Origin: Puniceicoccaceae bacterium
GTDB taxonomy: Bacteria; Verrucomicrobiota; Verrucomicrobiia; Opitutales; JAFGAQ01
Direction: 5' to 3'
DNA: 64,000 bases
Assembly (NCBI GenBank): GCA_028285755.1
Contig: JANQOQ010000006.1
Span: 62,001-126,000, forward strand
The translations under genes were made by a program, and so were the position numbers. Shown here piece by piece: positions 40,205 through 48,706 of this stretch. How positions within the stretch are numbered: the first letter of the stretch is position 1; each line of letters starts with the position of its first letter. The notes beneath the pieces are model-generated. The model was not told the origin of the DNA, did not search any database, and saw only the letters and a list, made by a program, of their open reading frames with translations.

Positions 40205-41410
40205 ATGAAAGTTAGATTGCATATCGTTAAAATGATTGTGAGCGGGCTCTTCATTGCGCCGACCGTATTTGCTGATGTTAAGTTTGAAAAGCATACCTTG
40301 GTGAATGGAGAAGCCACTTATTGGTGGGCACGTAGCCATGCAGATGTGAACCAGGACGGTCTGCAGGATTTTTTTGTTATCAATGACTGTGCAAATGGTG
40401 GCTGGTTAGGCTGGTATGAGACTCAAGCGGACTATGGGGCTTCAAAATTGCATATAATTGCCGAAACCGATCCCGATGGTAATGAATTTGCAGCCGGGGA
40501 TTTGGATAGCGGTGATATTGATGGAGATGGCGACGTCGATGTGATCACCCAGGTGAGCGAGGGTGAATGGGTCGCAAGCCATAAGCCGAGCAAGGTCTAT
40601 TGGTATTCGAACCCGGAATGGAAGCCATACTATATTGGCACGTTTCCCTCGTTTGTTAAGGACTTTGATCTGGTCGATCTGAATGGAGACGGGTTACTCG
40701 ATTTAGTTGGTACCAGTTTTGATGCCCGAAGATTAGTGGTTTTCCGGCAGGATACTCCAGAAAACTGGATCAAAGTGGCAGACATCTATGTGCATAATCT
40801 GCACGAGGGACAACATGTGGGGGATTTGGATGGGGACGGGGACATTGATGTAGTGTCCACGGCATTCTGGTTTGATAATCCCGGAGGGGATATGAGCGCT
40901 GCCTGGAGAGTGCGCAATATCGACCCTTACTGGAATAGCGATGAAGGCCGGGATTGGGGCTATAATGCGACCAAAATCGTATGTGCGGATATCGATGATG
41001 ATGGCCGGGATGAGGTCTTTATCTCATGCTCCGAAAAGTTTCGTAATCTCATTGCATGGTATGATCTGGATCCTGAGGATAAGGATAACTGGACCCGCCA
41101 TGAGATAGGTATTAATTCCTATGCGCATACATTGCAGGTAGGCGATGTGGATGGTGACGGGGATCTGGATGTGCTCTCCGGTAATAACGGCGGGCAACAG
41201 TGGTCACATAACAGCCCGGTCATCCTCTTTCTATATAAAGACTCTGAGAATGCCTGGGAAAGATGGTCGGAGCAGCAGATTCTTACGCTTGAGGGCGCTT
41301 ATAATTCATACCTTGTGGATGTAGAAGGCGATGGAGACCTGGACTTTTTTCGCTACGCCGGGCATGGCGCAAAGGACTATGAACTGTGGATTAATCAGGG
41401 ATATGAATAA
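40205..41410 (+). CDS. Secreted FG-GAP/VCBS repeat protein
   Basis: 401 residues from the ATG at 40205 (preferred because it begins the signal peptide ending T-V-F-A; an upstream GTG at 40172 adds 11 residues). Repeated calcium-loop motifs such as D-L-D-G-D-G-D-I-D-V-V and D-V-D-G-D-G-D-L-D-V-L occur at least five times, indicating a seven-bladed beta-propeller of the FG-GAP type. No catalytic motif is recognised. It lies in the operon with GH16, so a surface glycan-binding or enzymatic role on beta-glucan is plausible. Confidence 0.85.
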   Translation: MKVRLHIVKMIVSGLFIAPTVFADVKFEKHTLVNGEATYWWARSHADVNQDGLQDFFVINDCANGGWLGWYETQADYGASKLHIIAETDPDGNEFAAGDLDSGDIDGDGDVDVITQVSEGEWVASHKPSKVYWYSNPEWKPYYIGTFPSFVKDFDLVDLNGDGLLDLVGTSFDARRLVVFRQDTPENWIKVADIYVHNLHEGQHVGDLDGDGDIDVVSTAFWFDNPGGDMSAAWRVRNIDPYWNSDEGRDWGYNATKIVCADIDDDGRDEVFISCSEKFRNLIAWYDLDPEDKDNWTRHEIGINSYAHTLQVGDVDGDGDLDVLSGNNGGQQWSHNSPVILFLYKDSENAWERWSEQQILTLEGAYNSYLVDVEGDGDLDFFRYAGHGAKDYELWINQGYE

Positions 41411-41445
41411 TCTCCCTAAACTCATTTAATTCTGGAGGAACATTT

Positions 41446-42636
41446 ATGAACGCTAGGATTTTCAAAGGACTTGGAAGTGCTGTGGCTATCGTATATGCAC
41501 TTTTACTACAGGCAAAATCAGACAACTGGACTTATGTAGAAATTGATAACGATCGCCAAAAGTGGGGTGATTGGGCGGAACCCGAATGGTTGCGTTATTT
41601 CGGCTTACATTCAGGCGATGTAAGTAACGACGGATACCCGGATATCGTTTCAGGAAGGTATGTATACCTAAACCCAGGAAAGGACCTTACGGGAGAATGG
41701 AAGCGGATTGATCTGGGGTTAAATACTGACGGCGCTTTGATCCTGGATATTGATGGAGATGAATATGCGGATATTATTTCGACTTCGCTTCCGAGCGTTT
41801 ATTGGTGGGAGGCGAGCGATACGGCAGGAACGCACTGGAAGAGCCAAATGATCGCCAAAATCCCTGAAACCGGACATGTAAACGGGCAAGGGTTTGGCGT
41901 TGCAGATATCATACAAGGAGGCAAAAAGGAAATCCTCATTGCTTCCGGCAAAGGTATCTATCTCCTGGCAAGCCCAACCGCCAAAAAACCCAAAAAATGG
42001 AAGATGTATAATATCGTTCCGGATGCTTCGGACGAAGGGTTTGCAGCCGGGGATATTGATGGCGATGGAGATTTGGATATCGCAGCTGCGGCCTTCGAAA
42101 AAGATGGGGAGGGTGTATTAAAGCGATTATTCTGGTGGGAAAACCCCGGTGAAGAGCAGGGGTTTGATACCGCTAAAATTCATTTTATACATGAATCTTT
42201 ACATGATATCGATCGTATAGAGATCGCTGATCTGGATGGGGATGGCAGAAACGATATTATTTACAGTGAAGAGCGCTATCCCGGACTTGAACCGGATGCG
42301 CACTTAGTCTGGCTGAAAGCGCCAAACCATGTAAAGGTGGACCGTTGGGTTGCCGAAAGCATTATTGAGCAATATTCAATGAATAATCTGGATGTGGGGG
42401 ATGTGGATCAAGATGGTGATATCGATATCGTAACCAATGAGCACAAAGGCGAAGCTCTTCACACTCAATTGTTGGTCAATGACGGCTCTGGAAAATTTGA
42501 AGTGAAGCTGATTGATACCGGTAAAGAAATGCACCTCGGAGCCCAGCTTATGGATTTTGATAACGATGGCGACCTGGATCTATACGGGCATGCCTGGGAT
42601 CGTTATCAATACCTGCATCTATGGAGAAATGATTAA
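41446..42636 (+). CDS. Second secreted FG-GAP/VCBS repeat protein
   Basis: 396 residues with a signal peptide (about 1-24) and at least four D-x-D-G-D-x-D type loops (D-I-D-G-D-G-D-L-D-I-A, D-L-D-G-D-G-R-N-D-I-I, D-V-D-Q-D-G-D-I-D-I-V, D-N-D-G-D-L-D-L). It has the strongest ribosome-binding site in the area, GGAGGA at 41434-41439, 6 bases before the ATG. It is a paralogue of the previous gene, 35 bases downstream. No known enzymatic domain is seen; a calcium-stabilised propeller that binds polysaccharide is the simplest reading. Confidence 0.85.
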   Translation: MNARIFKGLGSAVAIVYALLLQAKSDNWTYVEIDNDRQKWGDWAEPEWLRYFGLHSGDVSNDGYPDIVSGRYVYLNPGKDLTGEWKRIDLGLNTDGALILDIDGDEYADIISTSLPSVYWWEASDTAGTHWKSQMIAKIPETGHVNGQGFGVADIIQGGKKEILIASGKGIYLLASPTAKKPKKWKMYNIVPDASDEGFAAGDIDGDGDLDIAAAAFEKDGEGVLKRLFWWENPGEEQGFDTAKIHFIHESLHDIDRIEIADLDGDGRNDIIYSEERYPGLEPDAHLVWLKAPNHVKVDRWVAESIIEQYSMNNLDVGDVDQDGDIDIVTNEHKGEALHTQLLVNDGSGKFEVKLIDTGKEMHLGAQLMDFDNDGDLDLYGHAWDRYQYLHLWRND

Positions 42637-43483
42637 TCGATTCAAACTATTAGTCATTGGTAGCTGTACTGGCTTATGTATTTCGCAGTTAGCATACGCC
42701 GTTAGTATTAGTCGGGCGATCGATGAGGGTATGGAGTGCTTTCGTATCGAAACGGATTCTGCGACTTATTATTATCAAATAGAGGCAGGCGGCTTTTCGA
42801 GTATTCTGGATAAAGATGGCAATGACTGGCTGGGATACCGAAAGTCTGAAGCGGAGAGCTATCCAGCGTCAGCGGCATCCGATTTTCGAGGTTTGCCCAA
42901 TATGGTGTATCAATCCGCGGATGGTGGAGCAGGGCACCCGGGCTTCGATAAGTGCATATCCATTCAAATTGATAAGCGCACTATCCGCACATTCAGCAAG
43001 AGCGGCAAATGGCAGTGGTCATGGAAATTTACAGATACAGATGCAACTCTGACGGTTGAGGAGGTGGATCCCGAGCATGTCTATTGGTTCCTCTACGAAG
43101 GCCCCATCGGTGGTACATTTGATCCGGATAACCAATATTGGGGAAATAATAAGCAGGGTCCGATAAAGGAATTTGCAGATTATTACAAAGGCAAGGAAAT
43201 CTATGATCAATGGGATTGGGCTTACTTTGGCAGTCATGCCTTAGACCGCATTCTGCTTATCGAGCATTTAACTCCTGATGGTTTACCGGATACCATGGGG
43301 TACCTTGGTAACAGCGAAAAAGGTCTGGAATCCGATGACGGAATGGTAGTCTTTGGATTTGGGCGCTATAGGAACGCAAAACCCCAGATGAGCCGAGCCG
43401 ATAATCAGTTTCGCATACGATTTATGGAAAAACGCATCCAAAATTCTGCTGACCATCAGATGATCACAAAAACGATCAACTGA
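42629..43483 (+). CDS. Secreted protein of unknown function (beta-glucan operon)
   Basis: 284 residues from the ATG at 42629, which overlaps the previous stop by 8 bases and begins a signal peptide (INRFKLLVIGSCTGLCISQLA). Longer reading to 42512 would bury that peptide behind 39 residues and overlap the FG-GAP gene by 125 bases, so it was not used. The mature protein looks beta-rich. Recognisable stretches are YQSADGGAGHPGFDKCIS and WSWKFTDTDATLTVEEVDP. I do not recognise the family and see no known catalytic motif. The aromatic-rich middle (F-D-P-D-N-Q-Y-W-G-N-N) would suit glycan binding. Confidence 0.8.
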   Translation: MINRFKLLVIGSCTGLCISQLAYAVSISRAIDEGMECFRIETDSATYYYQIEAGGFSSILDKDGNDWLGYRKSEAESYPASAASDFRGLPNMVYQSADGGAGHPGFDKCISIQIDKRTIRTFSKSGKWQWSWKFTDTDATLTVEEVDPEHVYWFLYEGPIGGTFDPDNQYWGNNKQGPIKEFADYYKGKEIYDQWDWAYFGSHALDRILLIEHLTPDGLPDTMGYLGNSEKGLESDDGMVVFGFGRYRNAKPQMSRADNQFRIRFMEKRIQNSADHQMITKTIN

Positions 43484-43526
43484 TTAGATCCCGATACTGT
43501 TTGTTCTGGGGAACTATATAGCTATA

Positions 43527-44921
43527 TCAGTAGGCGAGAGGATCGTATTCGGGGTTTAGCTCAGATGGAAGGTCGGCTTTCGTTTCAGTTAACCAATCTT
43601 TGAGCAGATCGTATAACTCCCGGGCCTTTTGGGGCTTCGCTTTTAGCAAGTTGGTAGTTTCGCCAATATCCTCTTTCAAATTATAGAGTTCAATAGCGGC
43701 ATCCTCATAATAATAGTGTAGCTTCCAATCGCCCTTGCGGACTATGCTGCAGGGCCGTGAGCGAAAGAAACGATCCCGCTGCTCATCCACAACATTCGGG
43801 TAGGATTGCAGGTAAGCGGGAAAATGCCAGAATACTGCACGATTCGGGTCAATCTCAACTCCTTTCAAATGCGGCAAAAGGCTAATCCCATCCAATACTT
43901 GATCTACTTGTTTGATACCCAAAGCTTCTGCAATTGTAGGATAAATATCCACACCGGTTACAATCGCATCGGATTCGCCGGCAGGCTGTGAGACTCCCCT
44001 CCAGCGAATCACGAGAGGCACCCGGATACCACCCTCATAATAAGTGCCTTTGTAGCCCTTGAGTGGATGCATATCTGTAGCCGGACCATACCCTCCGTTA
44101 TCCGAAAATAGAATGACCAGTGTATCCTCCTCCAAATCGAGCGCTTTAAGCATGTCCAGTACTTTGCCGACCCCTTCATCCATCGCTTGCACCATGGTCG
44201 CATAGTTTACGTGATTGTGCAGTGAACCCGGTTCTTTGCTTTCGTATTTAGAAACATGTTCCTTTTTGGGATGCAGCGGAGTATGGACAGCAAAGTAGGT
44301 TAAGTAGAGCAACCAGGGGTTATCCTGATTCTGCTTAATAAAGGAAGCTGCTTCGGCGGATATCCGGTCGGTCAAGTATTCACCCTCAGGCGCGTCCTCG
44401 AGACCGGGAGCATTCGGGTGCGGCGGATAATAGCCGCGGGGAGGACTCCCGCTATGGGTTCCACCAATATTGATATCGAAACCATAAGGCAGCGGATCAT
44501 CACTCAGATGCCACTTACCCATTGAGGCAGTTGCATAACCCTGCTTTTTGGCAAGCTCTGCAAATGTAGTGATTTCTCTATCCAAAACATCGGTGCCGGG
44601 TACATGGAGCAGGCGACGATGCTCGGATTCACCGCGTGGGCCAGTACCCACATTGTAAACTTTATGCCTGGGGGTATATTGACCTGATAATAAAGACGCT
44701 CTCGCCGGGGCGCAATTTGCTGAAGCCGAATAGGCATTAGTGAAATAAATGCCTTCACTGGCCAGTCGATCAATATTGGGGGTTTCATAAAAATCAGAGC
44801 CCATATAGCCAACATCGCGCCACCCCCAATCGTCCACAACGATGAGCAAAATATTCGGTTTATCGGACGCTTTGAGCGTAGTAGTGAGCAAAAGGAGTAG
44901 TGTTACATTCAGTATTTTCAT
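43527..44921 (-). CDS. Secreted type I sulfatase (C-A-P-A-R)
   Basis: 464 residues with signal peptide 1-18, V-V-D-D-W-G-W metal site, maturation site C70-A-P-A-R, GKWHLS, the F-A-V-H-T-P histidine and SDNGG pair. Last gene of the 50-43.5 kb operon; its start overlaps the stop of the cytochrome c/PHM-like gene by 4 bases (ATGA), so they are translationally coupled. Needs FGE from elsewhere. Substrate unknown. Confidence 0.94.
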   Translation of the reverse strand: MKILNVTLLLLLTTTLKASDKPNILLIVVDDWGWRDVGYMGSDFYETPNIDRLASEGIYFTNAYSASANCAPARASLLSGQYTPRHKVYNVGTGPRGESEHRRLLHVPGTDVLDREITTFAELAKKQGYATASMGKWHLSDDPLPYGFDINIGGTHSGSPPRGYYPPHPNAPGLEDAPEGEYLTDRISAEAASFIKQNQDNPWLLYLTYFAVHTPLHPKKEHVSKYESKEPGSLHNHVNYATMVQAMDEGVGKVLDMLKALDLEEDTLVILFSDNGGYGPATDMHPLKGYKGTYYEGGIRVPLVIRWRGVSQPAGESDAIVTGVDIYPTIAEALGIKQVDQVLDGISLLPHLKGVEIDPNRAVFWHFPAYLQSYPNVVDEQRDRFFRSRPCSIVRKGDWKLHYYYEDAAIELYNLKEDIGETTNLLKAKPQKARELYDLLKDWLTETKADLPSELNPEYDPLAY

Positions 44922-47158
44922 AGGGATTGCATTAAAAATTCACGCCTTAATTTCTTCAGAGTTTCGAGTTCGGGAGAGTCTTCGGGATAGAACAGCTGAT
45001 TGATTGCATGTTCGCAAATCTGATAAGCACTGTAAGACCCCATCGTTTCATTCACCAGCTGAATCAGCATTTCTCTATATAAGAAACGATCCAATTTATT
45101 GAAGAGATCGTAGTATATATAATCATCAGGGCTGGTTATAGTCAGAAAATCCTGGATACTGTCTTTGAGTTTCTCACTACGATTCAATGTTTGGTAGCTC
45201 AAAATGAGCTCTTTATGCGGCTCATGCTGTTTTGGGGCAAGGCTTACCGCCTGTTGAAAATCACCCAATGCTTCAGCGGCTTTATTCTGCAAATTGAAAA
45301 TACGGCCCCGATATAAATGGGCAACCGCAAGATAGTTTTGCGCAGGCGAACCCGGTTCCTCTACCTGACTGACCTCAATAATCTCTGAGAGGAAAGTCAG
45401 CGATTCTATGTAATTATTCTGCTCAAAAAGAATGACCGCATATTCCACTTTTAATACCAGGCTATCAGGGAGCTCCGTGACTCCTTTTTCTATCCACAAA
45501 AATGCTTCAGCGGGTTGGTTAATACTTGAGTATAGGGCTGCCAGCTGGAGATAGGCATTTTCAATATCTGGATCGCTATCAATCAATTCTTTCAATATGT
45601 GCGCAGCCCTTTGCACATCACCCTGATTAGCTGCGATTTGCGCTAATAGCAGCTTTGGAGCGACTAACCGGGGGTTGTGATTCAAGGCAAGCTCAATTCG
45701 CTTTTCTGCTTTCACAATATCTCCAAACTGATAATCCAAAACACCCAGTTTGTAGTGGGCGGAAGCAAAGCTTTCATCCAGTACGAGCGCACGCTCGTAG
45801 AGACTGTAAGCACTTTGCAACAAATTCTGCTGCTCCTGATACGTGGCGAGATAGTATAGATAATTTGCCTCCCCACCTGCTGCGTCCACATCATAAGCGA
45901 TCTGGGCCTTTTCAAGGGTTCTCAGATCTGTTTCAGTCTCAACGATTACCTGAAAAACCGCCTCAGCCATTTCATCTTCAGATCTCCAGCCGCCTACTAC
46001 ACGCCGCGCAGGGTGGTTCGGGTTAAAAATATTCTCGTCGGAATTATCATATGTATAATCCATGACAAGCTTTGAGCCTGCAGGCACTCCAATCGGTTCC
46101 TTAAAACGATAGTCGCTTTGCCAGTTGAAGTCCCATTGCGGAATCCTAAGCACTGGGATCTTCTGACCTTCGCCAGTAATCGCAGAAAGCTCCATACTCT
46201 TCCCCAGATAATGCGCATGCGGGTATACCCCAATAATCTGGATATCTACCGGTACGTCCATCGTCTCATAAACCCGATAATTTTGCTCACCGGCAGGAAT
46301 ATCGATATCGAAGTTGCGAAGCTGCAAAATCATACTCAACAACTCGGGCGGTTTTTCACTAAAGTAGATGCCTACCTCGGGATCAATGGCTTCCGGTTTA
46401 CCGGTAGGCAGCATGTGTAATTGCAGCACAAGATCATCCCCGGGAAATAATTCCCAGGCGGTACCGGGATAGCATTCGTAAGGTACCTGGCCGGGTGTCC
46501 ACCCAATAAAATGCCCTGAAGGATTCTGGGCAGTTCCGATGCCCATACCGTCAAAACCCGGCTCCGGATCCAGCAGTTCCTGACTGCGCGAATGCTCGGA
46601 CTTGTCGATAGTGATGAGTGCGTGATGAATCGCCAGGCGAGTATTGGGGCGGATATCTAATGCGCGCACATAGCGCTTAACCTCTATTGGAAGCGGGATT
46701 ACAAAATTGCGGTAAACATCAATGCCTTGCTCCGAAAGGCTATAAGGCTCAGGAAGCTTTAATACCAGATCAGGCTCACCCAAAGCCCACTTATTATTAA
46801 ACACCGGGTATTTATAATCTTCAGGAGGTAATGATGAAGACGACTCCTGCTGGGCTGCCCACTCTCTAATGAGACTAATTTCATCGGTTGATAAAATGCG
46901 CTCGCCAATGATCCCGACTGAATAGTGAGGGTCCGTTTGCCAGGGTGGCATATAACCGGATTGAACCACTTCGCTCATTTGGCGGGCACGTTTGGTAATA
47001 TCCTCATAAGTTATCAGGCTGAAAGGACCGATGCCATCAGGATTATGGCACGTAGAACAGTTTTGATGAATGATAGGCGCAATCTCGTTAAACGCTATTT
47101 CAGCCGGAATCTGCAAATACGATCCTCCCGCAAATAGCAATAGACTGAGTTGTTTCAT
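44918..47158 (-). CDS. Cytochrome c / PHM-like copper monooxygenase / TPR protein
   Basis: 746 residues. Seen: short signal peptide (1-19); c-type heme site C34-S-T-C37-H38 with M70 in M-P-P-W as likely axial ligand; a PHM-like region about 120-400; then several TPR helices (about 430-740). All six copper ligands of peptidylglycine hydroxylating monooxygenase have counterparts at near-equal spacing: H178, H179, H248 (in LVLQLH) and H314, H316, M397 (in PHAH and DEM). Known: PHM hydroxylates C-H bonds with copper, oxygen and an electron source. Inferred: a periplasmic oxidase fed by its own heme. It is coupled to the downstream sulfatase gene and follows the GH43-like gene by 27 bases, so a glycan-linked substrate is possible. 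No assigned function is known to me for this architecture. Confidence 0.85.
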   Translation of the reverse strand: MKQLSLLLFAGGSYLQIPAEIAFNEIAPIIHQNCSTCHNPDGIGPFSLITYEDITKRARQMSEVVQSGYMPPWQTDPHYSVGIIGERILSTDEISLIREWAAQQESSSSLPPEDYKYPVFNNKWALGEPDLVLKLPEPYSLSEQGIDVYRNFVIPLPIEVKRYVRALDIRPNTRLAIHHALITIDKSEHSRSQELLDPEPGFDGMGIGTAQNPSGHFIGWTPGQVPYECYPGTAWELFPGDDLVLQLHMLPTGKPEAIDPEVGIYFSEKPPELLSMILQLRNFDIDIPAGEQNYRVYETMDVPVDIQIIGVYPHAHYLGKSMELSAITGEGQKIPVLRIPQWDFNWQSDYRFKEPIGVPAGSKLVMDYTYDNSDENIFNPNHPARRVVGGWRSEDEMAEAVFQVIVETETDLRTLEKAQIAYDVDAAGGEANYLYYLATYQEQQNLLQSAYSLYERALVLDESFASAHYKLGVLDYQFGDIVKAEKRIELALNHNPRLVAPKLLLAQIAANQGDVQRAAHILKELIDSDPDIENAYLQLAALYSSINQPAEAFLWIEKGVTELPDSLVLKVEYAVILFEQNNYIESLTFLSEIIEVSQVEEPGSPAQNYLAVAHLYRGRIFNLQNKAAEALGDFQQAVSLAPKQHEPHKELILSYQTLNRSEKLKDSIQDFLTITSPDDYIYYDLFNKLDRFLYREMLIQLVNETMGSYSAYQICEHAINQLFYPEDSPELETLKKLRREFLMQSL

Positions 47159-47185
47159 GAATTCCTCGCAAGCTGTTGTCTATAA

Positions 47186-48700
47186 CTATTTTGATAACAT
47201 CAAAGGCGCATCCCGATCGCAATACAGGTTCCCGTCATCGTCAATCTTGAGCTCGGCCATTTGCAGAACGCTTCTTCGGTTATAAAGCGACTGATTAAAA
47301 ATGCGGATGCCACTTTCATAGACTCGCCAGGGCTCCACATGATAAAAGATGAAAGCACGATCCTCAATAACTGCCACACTGCAATGTCTGGCCATATTGC
47401 CGTCTAAGAGCCGGTTGCCGCCTTCTCGCAGAATGGTTCCCTGAAAGTTCCAGTAGTTGCCGTCTTCACTCCAATAGACAAAGAGACCCAGATGAGGATC
47501 GGTGATCAGCCAATACTTATCCTGCCAAAAGAAAACATAAGGAGCTTCTTCGAAACCAGAGCCCGTCACGCTTTTGTTGAAAACATCACTTTGCGAAAAT
47601 CCATGAGTTTCCCAACTCTTAAGATCTTTCGACCGCATATAATATAATTCGTTCTTACCACCTCCAAGCGGTTTGCCCTTAAACCATAAGTGAAACCCTT
47701 CCTCATTTTTAAAGATGCTGGCATCAATAGTATCCATGTTACTGTCATGCATGAGACCATGCCTCAGCCAGCCCTGAACCGGATCGTCCATCGGCGCGCT
47801 GTAATGCACTATAAACCCCTGACCGCCCCATGCCCCCTTAATAGGCAGAAGATCTGGTTTCCAGGTAACAAACATGTGCAAACGTCCGTCATGCTTAATA
47901 ATAGCCGGAGCCCAATAAGTGGAACGCGCATAGGGCGAATTGTTGGGTTCTCCCAAGTTACAATATCCCAGAAACTCCCACTCCATTAAGTCCGGAGAAC
48001 GTATAACCCCCAGCGGCGTACCCAGAAAGGTGTTTTGCATATGGGGGCGACGGGTTGTATAGTAAATGTAGTAGTGTTTATCCCATGAGTTGTATACGAT
48101 TTCGGGATCACAGGAACCGTGAGTGTTCGGCTCTACGAATAGTGCTTCTTGGTCAGCATATTTCCTGAAGTCCTCGAGAGCTCCCTTGGATTTTAAATTC
48201 TCGATTATATTGAGTATGCTCGATTCGATATCATCACGGTTGGTGTTAAGCTCACAGAGGGTGATGAAGTGCGGATCGGTTAAGAGCTTCAAGAGCTCAT
48301 TTACTTTTTCCAAGCGTTCCTGCTGAATATCATGAAGCAATCTATCAGGGTTTAGCCGGATCAAACCAATGCGACTTTTCGGAAAGAGTTTTCGTAATTG
48401 TGCGAGGATTTTATCAATTCCGACTACGATGCTTTCTGCATCTGAATCCTCTAGATCGGCTACGCCAATATGGAGCAACAGGATGTCAGGTTTGGCCCTA
48501 TCATATTCCAGATCTTCAAGGCACGAATGCAGATCATCTATTCGTTCGGCTGCGATTAAGGTCTTTTCATGGATATTGCCCTCATGAGTAATATGCTCAA
48601 ATAATTCATCACCCAGCAGTAACACCTCAGAGTGTTTTTTGGCATCTGCAGTAAAACCTAAGCTTAAGCAAAGACAAAATTGGACTAACAGATACCGCAT
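47186..48700 (-). CDS. Pseudo-SGNH domain fused to GH43-like beta-propeller
   Basis: 504 residues, signal peptide 1-20. The N-terminal domain (about 25-165) resembles an SGNH/GDSL esterase but the catalytic serine position is glutamate (G30-D31-E32 instead of G-D-S) and G-x-N-D is G-V-A-D (79-82), so it is probably inactive or substrate-binding. The C-terminal part (about 190-500) is a five-bladed propeller of the GH43/GH117 group: D198 (S-C-D-P-E-I-V), D326 (T-I-D-A-S-I-F) and E385 (G-F-E-E-A-P-Y) fit the base, pKa modulator and acid. Such enzymes remove arabinose, xylose, galactose or anhydrogalactose residues. It is 6 bases after a sulfatase gene and precedes the copper protein. Confidence 0.78.
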   Translation of the reverse strand: MRYLLVQFCLCLSLGFTADAKKHSEVLLLGDELFEHITHEGNIHEKTLIAAERIDDLHSCLEDLEYDRAKPDILLLHIGVADLEDSDAESIVVGIDKILAQLRKLFPKSRIGLIRLNPDRLLHDIQQERLEKVNELLKLLTDPHFITLCELNTNRDDIESSILNIIENLKSKGALEDFRKYADQEALFVEPNTHGSCDPEIVYNSWDKHYYIYYTTRRPHMQNTFLGTPLGVIRSPDLMEWEFLGYCNLGEPNNSPYARSTYWAPAIIKHDGRLHMFVTWKPDLLPIKGAWGGQGFIVHYSAPMDDPVQGWLRHGLMHDSNMDTIDASIFKNEEGFHLWFKGKPLGGGKNELYYMRSKDLKSWETHGFSQSDVFNKSVTGSGFEEAPYVFFWQDKYWLITDPHLGLFVYWSEDGNYWNFQGTILREGGNRLLDGNMARHCSVAVIEDRAFIFYHVEPWRVYESGIRIFNQSLYNRRSVLQMAELKIDDDGNLYCDRDAPLMLSK

Positions 48701-48706
48701 TCTTTA

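Noticed and set aside
42512-42628. Upstream start of the unknown secreted protein inside the FG-GAP gene.
   Set aside because: It would overlap the previous gene by 125 bases and hide a clean signal peptide at 42629.
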